Counted from the first letter of the stretch, positions 1 through 7,405 are shown. The stretch: 11,313 nt of DNA from Parachlamydiales bacterium (GCA_020050965.1 JAGVJV010000086.1:1-11313), one strand, 5' to 3'. Numbers and translations are program-made. The notes: a model not told the origin generated them from the letters alone.

Positions 1-21
1 CGGATCCTGTTGATTTATTTT

Positions 22-243
22 TTATTCAATTTGTACAGTTTTTGTGCGGGATTTATGCCCGCGGATGATGGTAATTTGGGATTTGGGGATATCAAAGTAG
101 TCGGCGAGGACGCGGACGAGCTCCTCATTGGCCTCGCCCTTTTCAGGTACTGCCTTAAGACGGATTTTGAGCAGATCATTTTCCCAGCCGATCACCTCGC
201 TTTTCGATGCTTTAGGAATCACTTTAACGGTGATCGTTTTCAT
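22..243 (-). CDS. DUF167 / YggU family protein (UPF0235)
   Basis: This is a 73-residue protein of the DUF167 (YggU, UPF0235) family, small alpha/beta proteins of unknown biochemical role. The family pattern is visible: an N-terminal strand followed by PKASK (residues 10-14), the conserved KAVPEKGEAN stretch (about 30-39), then a helix and a GHKSRTKTV segment near the end. The reading frame can be opened to an ATG at 264, but the ATG at 243 is preferred. It gives the normal family N-terminus and overlaps the TGA of the upstream hydrolase as ATGA, a classic coupling arrangement. Neither start has a good Shine-Dalgarno sequence, which also fits translation by re-initiation after the upstream gene. 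It has no promoter of its own that I can see and probably shares the hydrolase transcript. The family call is firm; the function is unknown. Confidence 0.9.
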   Translation of the reverse strand: MKTITVKVIPKASKSEVIGWENDLLKIRLKAVPEKGEANEELVRVLADYFDIPKSQITIIRGHKSRTKTVQIE

Positions 244-1667
244 CCGCCGAAAAGAGGAATCCAAGACCAGCGGCTCGCTTGAGGCTCAGGCACTACCGGT
301 TCAGGTGTTTGCACGGGAGGTTTTTTAGCAGGTGCTTTGTCGATGATGGATTTCATGATTAACTTCCATGTTTCGGGGACATCAACGACCTCATCGCGGT
401 GTGGATCTTTACTTTTGCTGATAGGAGTATTCATGATTGGGCATACTTTTGCAGCCACTTTTTCAGCTGCTGTGATAAGCCTTTCATGAGACATAGGATC
501 GACTGTCTTATCACCTATGGTATGGAGAATCGTTACATGCCCTCTCTTAGGCTTACCTTCCAGAGTGTTAAAGTGCTCGACGCTATCAAAATTATTCTGA
601 TTCACAAGGGATTTAATCTTTGGATCGGATGATTGGACACCATCGATTGCATAAGGAGCTAGGTGCCTAGCTGGCCAAGCCTGTTGACAGATGACATTAT
701 ATAGGCTGTCAGGAGTATTTTGGATAAAAAGATTGATTCCAAGACTGTGGAATTTCTTATAAAGATGGGCTGCAGTGAGGCCTCCTCCGCAGAATCCATC
801 AATTGTAATATTCTTCGGTTCGTAGTCAAAAGTATGGATCGCTTTTTCGACCATGGCTTCACCAGCTAAGTAGTAAGCACCTTCAGAGGGTATTCCTTCG
901 CTTTTCCATGTACCAGGATTGTCAAAACAAATCATATCGGCTTGCAGGCACAAGACCATTTTCAGCATTGGACCTTTTACCTGTGCAAAACTCACCCCAG
1001 GGGATGGGGATCTAATATAACAATGACCAGGCTCGGGCCGTTTGGGGTCGCTTTCATTCCAATGGTTAATGATAAAGCCGTGGACGACTGAACCATTTTC
1101 TAATGTAAAGCTGGCCTTTTCCATTTTTAAGTTAGAGAGCGTTTCTTTATAAAAGGTTTCCCAGAGGGGATGATTTTCTTGAGGGATAATGACGTCGGCG
1201 TATTCGGTAGGTGCAACTCGATTAACCTGATAATTTTTATCTTGGGGGCTGATGGGGAGGCATTGAATGATTTGTCCACCATTGGTTTCGATCGCTGCTT
1301 TGACATTTTTGTAGGTGATCCGCATGGAATCCAGCTTACTTCCATCTTTAGAAGGGGTGAACTCGCGAATACCGCCTATATTCTCTAATATCTTAAAAGC
1401 CTTTTCAAGACGGGAAGGATCCCATGAACTCCAAATCAGTCCCTTAAAGCCGTTTGTGAAGACCTCAATGACTCCCCAAGCAAGCCAATCGTGCTGCCAT
1501 TTAGCAAAAGAAAAGGCGCCAATGCTTAAAAGATATCCTAGGATAGAACGTACTACTGACCCGATTTTGGCAAGTGTAAATTGGAATGGCCAAACGACAA
1601 TTTTGGCGGGAAAAAGAAGAGGGTGATCTAACATTGAAGGTTGTGATGCTTCTACAGTTTTTGGCAT
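240..1667 (-). CDS. Alpha/beta-hydrolase-like protein, CHLPS 43 kDa (DUF818)-like
   Basis: This 475-residue protein resembles the Chlamydia CHLPS 43 kDa (DUF818) proteins, which have an alpha/beta-hydrolase fold. Residues 20-52 are hydrophobic, so it may be membrane-anchored. The hydrolase core follows: a strand-turn of the form DNPGTWKSEGIPS (249-261), then a nucleophile elbow GFCGG (291-295) in which Cys293 stands where Ser is usual. GDKTVD (385-390) is a good place for the acid Asp386, and DPHRDE (421-426) offers His423. The C-terminus (445-475) is a Pro-rich linker ending in an aromatic tail. The GxCxG elbow recalls dienelactone hydrolases, but no substrate can be named. The start at 1667 is backed by GAGGA four bases upstream (1671-1675); an in-frame ATG at 1634 has no such site. 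It heads a two-gene unit with the DUF167 gene. The fold call is fairly sure, family membership moderately sure and the substrate unknown. Confidence 0.75.
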   Translation of the reverse strand: MPKTVEASQPSMLDHPLLFPAKIVVWPFQFTLAKIGSVVRSILGYLLSIGAFSFAKWQHDWLAWGVIEVFTNGFKGLIWSSWDPSRLEKAFKILENIGGIREFTPSKDGSKLDSMRITYKNVKAAIETNGGQIIQCLPISPQDKNYQVNRVAPTEYADVIIPQENHPLWETFYKETLSNLKMEKASFTLENGSVVHGFIINHWNESDPKRPEPGHCYIRSPSPGVSFAQVKGPMLKMVLCLQADMICFDNPGTWKSEGIPSEGAYYLAGEAMVEKAIHTFDYEPKNITIDGFCGGGLTAAHLYKKFHSLGINLFIQNTPDSLYNVICQQAWPARHLAPYAIDGVQSSDPKIKSLVNQNNFDSVEHFNTLEGKPKRGHVTILHTIGDKTVDPMSHERLITAAEKVAAKVCPIMNTPISKSKDPHRDEVVDVPETWKLIMKSIIDKAPAKKPPVQTPEPVVPEPQASRWSWIPLFGG

Positions 1668-1700
1668 ATTTCCTCAAAATCTAAACTTTAATGGAAATAT

Positions 1701-1728
1701 TTTATACCAAATGAGGGGATTTTGTCAA
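1701..1728 (-). promoter_or_regulatory. Sigma-70-type promoter for the hydrolase-DUF167 unit
   Basis: On the minus strand TTGACA (1728-1723), a 16-base spacer and TATAAA (1706-1701) form a near-consensus housekeeping promoter. Transcription would begin near 1694, giving a leader of about 27 nt that carries the GAGGA ribosome binding site of the hydrolase. It lies directly after the terminator-like hairpin of the gene upstream, so the two minus-strand units look separately transcribed. Confidence 0.75.
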
Positions 1729-1735
1729 GAAAGTA

Positions 1736-1763
1736 AGGGGAGAAGGCTTGCGCCTCCGCCCCT
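1736..1763 (-). terminator. Terminator-like hairpin after the 589-residue gene
   Basis: Read on the minus strand, AGGGG pairs with CCCCT, followed by one internal mismatch. GGAGGC then pairs with GCCTTC (one G-U) around a GCAA tetraloop. The GNRA loop and the G-U pair appear only on the minus strand, so that is the likely transcribed sense. It begins about 20 bases after the stop of the 589-residue gene. The tract after it (TACTTTCTTG) is only moderately T-rich, so it may be a weak intrinsic terminator or a 3'-end stabiliser. Confidence 0.5.
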
Positions 1764-1783
1764 CTTAATTAAAAATTTAGATA

Positions 1784-3553
1784 TCACTTATCTTCATCGG
1801 AATCAAGACCATCACCATCTACGATTTCACTGGGGGAAATTGCTGCTTCAGCTTTTTTTATGAAAGAAGGATCTACAGTTGGATCTACTTCTTCTTCATC
1901 TATTTCTTCATCAGAAGGTGTTGGTGTGGCGAGTATTTCCTCATCTTCCTTAACTTCTTCCTTTTCAGCTTTTTTAGTTTGATGCTTGGGTGTAGCTTCT
2001 TTCTTTACTACCACCGATTCATCAGGATCTTGGGCTGGCGCGGCAGCTTTCTTGGACCTACAGCAAAATAAAAGATCTGACAAACTCCAGCTCTTTTTGT
2101 CGGGATCCGAAGCAAAGCCTTGCATTGCTTTATTTTTCTTTTGGATGCTTGCTCTGCGGAGTATTTCTTCACATTTTTTTATTTCATTAGCTATATATTT
2201 CCTTAGACCTTCAAGGATATCTTCAAGCTCTTCATTCTCTACATCTATTGCTGTCTCTTTATGCTTTTTTACTGCTTTTAGGTGGTCTCTAAGAAATGCT
2301 AAAGCATTTTCATTAGTTAGTTCATTCATATCTATTTTAGAAGATATCAAGCTTTTCCAACCCCTGATCATTTTTTCACTTAAATCTTCAAATTTCGGCA
2401 CTTTAATTGCCACTGAAGCTGATTTCTTAGTTGATTCAGTTGCTGGAGTAGCTGCTGCCCCTTTTTTACCTGCAGGGGTCTTTTTAGGGGTTGCGGGAGG
2501 CTCAGCTGATTTCTTTGCCTCGCCTTTTTTAGCGTCCTTAGTTTCTTTGCCCTCTCCACCCTTGTCAGAAGCGCCTTTTTTGAAGGCTGGAGTTTCAGTA
2601 CCTGCAGGTTTCCTCTGTGGTGTTGCTTTTTGCGGTGTCTTGGGTTTTGTCTGAGCTTCTACAATTTTATCCAGTTTCCCGAGCCAATCTGCGAATATGC
2701 CCATTTGTTCGGAATGAGCAGTTTTGAGTGAGCCATCTTCCTCGACAAGTTGAAACTCTGTTCCTGCTTCTTTTTTAATAGCCTCGACCATTTCTTCTGT
2801 CAGAACTGTGGCTACATATTTTGTTTTGAAAGCCTCTGTGTAGGCACTGCGAGCAGAAAAATGTAAGGTCATCTTTGCAAAAATGTTAAAACATACGAGG
2901 GCGGCTGGATAGTAGAGAATTGGATGACTCGGTGCAAGAGAATCAAAGAAATAATAACGTCCAACCCAAGCGACTAAAAATTGCGTTCCCATTTCTGCAG
3001 CAAAACCGGCTGCTTGCGCCCAAGAAGGGGTTTGAGGGATTTTATCATTTAGAATTTTTTGCACTTTACCTTTAAAGCTATTGACGAAGGTTCTTCGACT
3101 TTCATCATCGGACTTAGATCCATCTTTAGGGATAGGTAATTTTGCTTGGTTTATTGCTGCCGATGCAATCGCATTGACAGTTTTTGTCTTTCGGTCTTCG
3201 GCAATTGACCGTTGATTTACAAATGTGGTAATTTTGCGCGCACTCAATCCGATTGTAGTTACAGGATATTCCAACCATGAAAGTGCCCATGAGTATTTTG
3301 TCGGCATGTCTTGGAAGGCTTTCACTGGGGCTGTGAATGTTGCCCAATTTGCCCACGTTGATATCCATTTCACATTTTTATCTGAGATAGGCCCTTTAGG
3401 CAACACGTAGTCTAAGCCAGCACTTAGAAATTTATTGGCCCAATTGGATACAAGTCCTACTGGGGATAGTTTTTGGACAAGAGCTGAAGAGCTTGGGGAT
3501 AATGCGACAGCTCCAGCATAAATCTTAATGGGGAAATGTATTGATTCTAACAT
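1784..3553 (-). CDS. Uncharacterised 589-residue membrane-segment protein with Lys/Ala/Pro-rich linker
   Basis: I do not recognise a family. The order of parts is: a mildly hydrophobic N-terminus (1-55); a region with repeated Trp (63-95); a strongly hydrophobic stretch at about 181-235 that could make one or two membrane spans; a low-complexity Lys/Ala/Pro/Thr linker (303-386) with histone-H1-like TPKK and PAGKK words; a charged helical region likely to form a coiled coil (388-475); a Cys pair (497-498) followed by RSKK; and a very acidic tail (532-589). The start at 3553 has a good GAGGA site (3560-3564) six bases away. It has its own promoter, with an inverted repeat in the leader. Hydrophobic segments combined with long charged, disordered cytosolic parts resemble chlamydial inclusion-membrane or other secreted proteins, but no secretion signal can be proved by eye. 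A structural membrane protein of the bacterium itself is the alternative. Confidence 0.85.
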   Translation of the reverse strand: MLESIHFPIKIYAGAVALSPSSSALVQKLSPVGLVSNWANKFLSAGLDYVLPKGPISDKNVKWISTWANWATFTAPVKAFQDMPTKYSWALSWLEYPVTTIGLSARKITTFVNQRSIAEDRKTKTVNAIASAAINQAKLPIPKDGSKSDDESRRTFVNSFKGKVQKILNDKIPQTPSWAQAAGFAAEMGTQFLVAWVGRYYFFDSLAPSHPILYYPAALVCFNIFAKMTLHFSARSAYTEAFKTKYVATVLTEEMVEAIKKEAGTEFQLVEEDGSLKTAHSEQMGIFADWLGKLDKIVEAQTKPKTPQKATPQRKPAGTETPAFKKGASDKGGEGKETKDAKKGEAKKSAEPPATPKKTPAGKKGAAATPATESTKKSASVAIKVPKFEDLSEKMIRGWKSLISSKIDMNELTNENALAFLRDHLKAVKKHKETAIDVENEELEDILEGLRKYIANEIKKCEEILRRASIQKKNKAMQGFASDPDKKSWSLSDLLFCCRSKKAAAPAQDPDESVVVKKEATPKHQTKKAEKEEVKEDEEILATPTPSDEEIDEEEVDPTVDPSFIKKAEAAISPSEIVDGDGLDSDEDK

Positions 3554-3595
3554 ATTCGTTCCTCGTTGTGAATTCGGTTTTCATTTTCTTGACTA

Positions 3596-3701
3596 GAGAC
3601 TGCAGTCGAATTAAGGCTTTGTCGATTTTCGGGATTATTTTGGCGCTTTTCGATTCAAAAGAACCCGAAAATCGACAGAAGCTTAAATTGACAGCAGTCT
3701 C
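3596..3701. repeat. 38-bp imperfect inverted repeat, possible MITE-like element or leader hairpin
   Basis: The left arm (3596-3633) and the reverse complement of the right arm (3701-3664) match at 32 of 38 positions with no gap. Both begin GAGACTGC and end GTCGATTTTCGGG. The 30-base loop contains a further short pairing, TTTTG (3638-3642) with CAAAA (3656-3660), so the whole element can fold as one long hairpin. Two of the six mismatches become G-U pairs in one of the RNA senses. No target-site duplication is clear at the outer ends and no transposase is nearby. From the promoter at 3723-3751 the element would be transcribed in the leader of the 589-residue gene. Confidence 0.85.
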
Positions 3702-3722
3702 CTTAGAAAAAATTTAGGGTGA

Positions 3723-3751
3723 AAGATACGCTATAGTTTTTTACTTGTCAA
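3723..3751 (-). promoter_or_regulatory. Promoter for the 589-residue gene
   Basis: On the minus strand TTGACA (3751-3746), a 17-base spacer and TATCTT (3728-3723) give a plausible sigma-70 promoter, with a perfect -35 and a 4/6 match at -10. Transcription would begin near 3716, making a leader of about 160 nt that contains the inverted repeat. The element lies within 60 bases of the divergent ybhG start, so the two units share their regulatory region. No equally good plus-strand promoter for ybhG was found. Confidence 0.5.
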
Positions 3752-3781
3752 TTCTCTTTTTTTTGAGTATGAAGGATCACT

Positions 3782-4600
3782 ATGAAGAAGATGATCATTG
3801 CTGCTGTAATTTTGCTCCTCGCCGCTATCGGAGTGGCTCTCTATTTTGTTTATCAAAAAAAAGAAAAAAAACATGAGCTGGTGCTATTTGGGAATGTGGA
3901 TGTGCGTCAGGTCGACATCAGTTTTCGCATCGCGGGAAAGGTGGCGCAGCTGATGTTTGAAGAGGGCGATTTTGTCCAAAAAGATGCTCTTTTAGCAGTT
4001 CTCGATAAATCTCCCTATGATAGTCAACTAGGACAAGCAGAGGCTAATTTTGCTCAAGTGAAGGCCAATCTGGAAAATGCCAATATCCTTCTTTGCAGGC
4101 GCAATCAAGCAATTGGTTTCGGGGGCGTCTCTAGGGAAGATGTCGACAACGCACTCACTTCAAGTGCGCAGCTGCAGGCGAGTCTAGATGCTGCGGCCGC
4201 GGCTTTGCAAATTGCTAAGGACAATATGAACTTTACCGAGGTGCGCGCTCCAACAGATGGGGTCATTTTGTCTCGCATCCGTGAGCCTGGATCGGTCGTC
4301 AATCCTTCTGAACCCGTTTATACCCTTTCTGTCTCTTCACCTGTTTGGATCCGCGCTTATGTGGATGAGACGCAGCTTGGAAAGATCTATTATGGGATGA
4401 AGGCTTATATTTACACAGATAGCGGGAATGTATATGAGGGCCAAATCGGCTTTATTTCTCCTATGGCAGAGTTCACTCCGAAGACGGTCGAAACGGCGCA
4501 GCTGCGGACCGATCTTGTCTATCGTCTGCGGATTTATGCCGACAATCCCGACCACTTTTTAAAGCAGGGGATGCCGGTCACGGTCAGGTTGAATGAGTGA
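3782..4600 (+). CDS. ybhG: YbhG-type membrane fusion protein (HlyD family)
   Basis: This is the periplasmic adaptor of an ABC-2 exporter, 272 residues long. A Lys-rich start and a hydrophobic segment (4-24) form an uncleaved signal anchor. A biotinyl-lipoyl-like half follows (48-76, with VAQLMFEEGDFVQKDALLAVLD), then an alpha-helical hairpin (80-150), the second lipoyl half (154-182, APTDGVILSRIREPGSVV) and a beta-barrel region. Residues 223-250 (GFISPMAEFTPKTVET onward to LRTDLVYRLRI) match E. coli YbhG almost word for word. The protein is about 60 residues shorter than E. coli YbhG as I remember it (about 332), and the loss falls in both helices of the hairpin. The start has GAAGGA (3771-3776) five bases upstream. 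It is the first gene of the operon and its end overlaps the next start by eight bases. Family and role are well supported; the transported substrate is not known. Confidence 0.92.
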   Translation: MKKMIIAAVILLLAAIGVALYFVYQKKEKKHELVLFGNVDVRQVDISFRIAGKVAQLMFEEGDFVQKDALLAVLDKSPYDSQLGQAEANFAQVKANLENANILLCRRNQAIGFGGVSREDVDNALTSSAQLQASLDAAAAALQIAKDNMNFTEVRAPTDGVILSRIREPGSVVNPSEPVYTLSVSSPVWIRAYVDETQLGKIYYGMKAYIYTDSGNVYEGQIGFISPMAEFTPKTVETAQLRTDLVYRLRIYADNPDHFLKQGMPVTVRLNE

Positions 4601-6287
4601 ACCTCTTGTCACGATCCAAAATCTGCTCAAGGCTTTTCAGAAAGGGCAGCCGCCTGCGATAGCGGGGATCGATGCTGTGATTCCAAAAGGGGAGATCGTC
4701 GGGCTAGCAGGACCAGATGGCGCAGGGAAGACGACGCTGATCCGTTTGATGGCTGGTCTTTTGCTTCCTACATCGGGGAAAATCGAGTTTAATGCCCCGA
4801 TTCCTATCAGCTATATGCCGCAAAAGTTTGGCCTCTATGAAGATCTCACTGTCATGCAGAATCTCACTTTTTATGCCGATCTGCAAGGGGTCGTCGGGAA
4901 GGAGAGAGAAGAGGCATTTGAAAAATTACTAAAATTCACCGACCTGACAGATTTCACTACCTGGCTAGGTGGAAATTTGTCGGGAGGGATGAAGCAGAAG
5001 CTTGGGCTTGCCTGTGCTCTCATCAAGAAGCCAGAACTGCTGCTGCTCGATGAGCCTACAGTTGGCGTCGATCCAATTTCGCGGCGCGAGCTTTGGAAAA
5101 TGATCCAGGCGCTTCTTGCGGAAGGCATTTCTATTTTGTGGAGTACAGCTTATCTCAATGAGGTGGAGGATTGTCATACGGTCCTGCTCATCAATGAGGG
5201 CAAGCTACTCTATCAAGGACCGCCCAAAAAACTAACTGATAGTGTTGAAGGACGGGTATTTCGGGTGACCAATATCGTCGGCAATCGGCGTGAGCTACTG
5301 TTTAAGCTACTTAAAGAGAAGAATGTGCTCGACGGGGTCATCCAAGGCAGAGATCTGCGGATCGTGATGCGCGAGAAGGGTGTGCCTACTTTTTCGTTTG
5401 CAGATTACAAGTATGAAATTCAGCCTCAGCAGCCTCGCTTCGAGGATGGCTTTATCGACATTTTGGGAGGAGGTCCGGGCGCCTATTCTGAACTTGCCGA
5501 CAAAAGGCCTGTCGTGACAGAAGCCATCGAGATCCCTGTCGATGCAGAAAAACTGACCAAGAAATTTGGGAATTTTACTGCGACGGATCAAATCAGTTTT
5601 AAGATTGAAAAGGGGGAGATTTTTGGATTGCTAGGACCTAATGGGGCGGGCAAGTCGACCACGTTCAGGTTGCTGTGCGGCCTTCTCCAACCGACTGAGG
5701 GAAAGGCTAGAGTGAATGGGCTCGATCTGGCCAGTGCTACAGGGGAAGCGAGGATGCAGCTCGGCTACATGGCGCAGAAGTTCTCTCTCTACAATACGCT
5801 GAGCGTGAATCAGAATCTCACATTTTTCGCTGGTATTTACAATTTAAAGGGCAAAGCGAAGGAAGAAGCCATTGCCGAGATGATTAGAATTTTTGACTTG
5901 AACCATTTCCGCTCTACATCTGCTGGGCAATTGCCGCTTGGCTACAAACAACGGCTAGCGCTGGCATGCGCCAATATGCATAATCCGGTTGTGATCTTCC
6001 TCGACGAACCCACCTCCGGCGTCGATCCGATTACTAGGCGCGAATTCTGGAATCACATTAATGGGTTAGTGGGCAAAGGGGTCACGGTGATGGTGTCGAC
6101 GCACTTCATGGATGAGGCAGAGTACTGCGACCGGATTGCTCTGATTTATCGGGGAAAGGTGATTAAATTGGACACTCCCGATGGGCTTAAGGAGAGCGTC
6201 AGAACTGCCGAAAACTCCAACCCCACATTGGAAGATGCCTTTGTCCATTTGATTGAGGAGTATGACGCAAGATCCGGACAAGTTTAA
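4593..6287 (+). CDS. ybhF: YbhF-type ABC transporter ATP-binding protein, two nucleotide-binding domains
   Basis: This 564-residue cytosolic ATPase has two fused ABC domains; E. coli YbhF is of similar length and layout. NBD1 has Walker A GPDGAGKTT (40-48), Q-loop Gln77, signature LSGG (129-132), Walker B with Asp153-Glu154, and STAY at the switch, so Ala186 replaces the usual His. NBD2 has Walker A GPNGAGKST (348-356), Q-loop Gln395, an altered signature LPLGY (447-451), Walker B Asp471-Glu472 and an intact STHF switch (His504). The two lost elements fall in the same composite ATP site, so one site is canonical and one degenerate. The start ATG lies inside the end of ybhG and the 3' end overlaps ybhS, which indicates coupled translation. 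It should energise YbhS/YbhR. The published E. coli YbhFSR work reports drug (tetracycline) efflux and Na+/Li+ transport; whether that holds here is unknown. Confidence 0.95.
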   Translation: MSEPLVTIQNLLKAFQKGQPPAIAGIDAVIPKGEIVGLAGPDGAGKTTLIRLMAGLLLPTSGKIEFNAPIPISYMPQKFGLYEDLTVMQNLTFYADLQGVVGKEREEAFEKLLKFTDLTDFTTWLGGNLSGGMKQKLGLACALIKKPELLLLDEPTVGVDPISRRELWKMIQALLAEGISILWSTAYLNEVEDCHTVLLINEGKLLYQGPPKKLTDSVEGRVFRVTNIVGNRRELLFKLLKEKNVLDGVIQGRDLRIVMREKGVPTFSFADYKYEIQPQQPRFEDGFIDILGGGPGAYSELADKRPVVTEAIEIPVDAEKLTKKFGNFTATDQISFKIEKGEIFGLLGPNGAGKSTTFRLLCGLLQPTEGKARVNGLDLASATGEARMQLGYMAQKFSLYNTLSVNQNLTFFAGIYNLKGKAKEEAIAEMIRIFDLNHFRSTSAGQLPLGYKQRLALACANMHNPVVIFLDEPTSGVDPITRREFWNHINGLVGKGVTVMVSTHFMDEAEYCDRIALIYRGKVIKLDTPDGLKESVRTAENSNPTLEDAFVHLIEEYDARSGQV

Positions 6288-7401
6288 CTGGAGGCGCCTA
6301 AAGGCGCTGCTGATCAAAGAGAGCTATCAGATCGTGCGCGATCCAAGCTCGCTTCTGATCAGTATTTTTCTTCCTCTGCTGCTGCTGTTTTTATATGGTT
6401 TTGGGGTGTCGCTCGATTTAAATCACTTGCGGATCGGCATCGTCATGGAAGATACCGCGCCCGATGCACAGAGCTTAACTAAGTCATTCACCGATTCACG
6501 TTATTTCGATGTGAAAATCGTCCGTGACAGAAGGGAGCTTTTGAGAGACATCGTAGCGGGCAAGATTAGAGGATTTGTGGTCATTCCTTCCTATTTTTCA
6601 GAATTTCGCAATAGAGCAGCGACTATAGCGCCCCTTCAAGCAATCGCTGATGGGAGCGAGACCAATACTGCCAACTTTTTTCAATACTATGTCCAAGGTA
6701 CTTTTGCAAATTGGCTGCAGCAGGAGGCCATTAGCAGCAATCTGCAGGGGCTGCCGCACATCAATGTGCAGCCCCGTGTCTGGTTCAATGAACAACTAGA
6801 GAGCCGCTACTTTCTCTTAACGGGATCGCTGGCAATCATCATGACATTAATCGGGACACTTCTTACCGCTCTTGTCATCTCGAGAGAATGGGAGCGGGGG
6901 ACGATGGAGGCGCTTATTTCGACTCCGCTTAAGACCTCCGAGATTATCGCAGGAAAGGTCATTCCCTATTATTTCCTCGCGCAGATTTCGATGACCATTT
7001 GCGTGCTCGCGACCGTCTTTATCTTTGACGTGCCCCTGCGAGGGTCGGTTTGGGCCCTCTACGTTGTCACGAGCGCATTTTTGGTGAGCGCGCTCGGGCT
7101 CGGCCTGATGATCTCGACTGTATCCAGAAGCCAGGCGCTCTCGTATCAAGTCGCTATCGTAACTGGATTCTTCCCTGGATTTATTCTCTCGGGCTTTCTT
7201 TTCGAGATCTTTAGCATGCCTAAATGGATAAAAATGATTACCTATATCATCCCGTCACGCTATTTTGTCCAAAACTTGCAAACCTTATTTCTCGTTGGCG
7301 ATGTCTGGCCGCTCCTCCTAAAGAATATCTTCTTTATGCTATTGATAGGTTTTATCTTTTTTGTGATCACTAAAAGAAAAACGGTAAAAAGGTTGGAGTA
7401 G
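6262..7401 (+). CDS. ybhS: YbhS-type ABC-2 permease
   Basis: This is an inner-membrane permease of the ABC-2 family, 379 residues from the ATG at 6262. It has an N-terminal cytosolic helix (WRRLKALLIKESYQIVRDPSS), TM1 at about 31-48, a large periplasmic domain (52-180) and five further membrane segments (about 184-206, 232-255, 262-286, 297-318, 348-370). The cytosolic coupling region after TM2 reads SREWERGTMEALISTPL (207-223), the family hallmark, and the sequence follows E. coli YbhS along its whole length. A TTG at 6253 would add three residues, but the ATG at 6262 is the more likely start. A GAGGAG sits only one base before that ATG, which is unusually tight and leaves some doubt. The gene starts 26 bases inside ybhF. 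It forms the transmembrane pore with YbhR. Confidence 0.94.
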   Translation: MTQDPDKFNWRRLKALLIKESYQIVRDPSSLLISIFLPLLLLFLYGFGVSLDLNHLRIGIVMEDTAPDAQSLTKSFTDSRYFDVKIVRDRRELLRDIVAGKIRGFVVIPSYFSEFRNRAATIAPLQAIADGSETNTANFFQYYVQGTFANWLQQEAISSNLQGLPHINVQPRVWFNEQLESRYFLLTGSLAIIMTLIGTLLTALVISREWERGTMEALISTPLKTSEIIAGKVIPYYFLAQISMTICVLATVFIFDVPLRGSVWALYVVTSAFLVSALGLGLMISTVSRSQALSYQVAIVTGFFPGFILSGFLFEIFSMPKWIKMITYIIPSRYFVQNLQTLFLVGDVWPLLLKNIFFMLLIGFIFFVITKRKTVKRLE

Positions 7402-7405
7402 CTCT

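Noticed and set aside
244..264. Upstream ATG at 264 for the DUF167 gene
   Set aside because: It would add seven residues not typical of the family. The ATG at 243 overlaps the hydrolase TGA as ATGA, a normal coupled start.
1986..2654. 222-codon plus-strand open frame rich in Ser, Phe and Ala
   Set aside because: It lies antisense to the Lys/Ala/Pro-rich part of the 589-residue protein. Its odd composition is what the complement of AAG/GCA-rich codons gives, and no ribosome site or family motif is visible.
3745..3773. TTGTCA-N17-TATGAA as a plus-strand ybhG promoter
   Set aside because: The -10 would overlap the GAAGGA ribosome site and put transcription start at the ATG, making that site useless. 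The same bases serve better as the minus-strand TTGACA box.
6253..6261. TTG start for ybhS at 6253
   Set aside because: The ATG three codons later gives an N-terminus like E. coli YbhS, and GAGGAG would be inside the coding region if TTG were used. The one-base spacing to the ATG leaves slight doubt.
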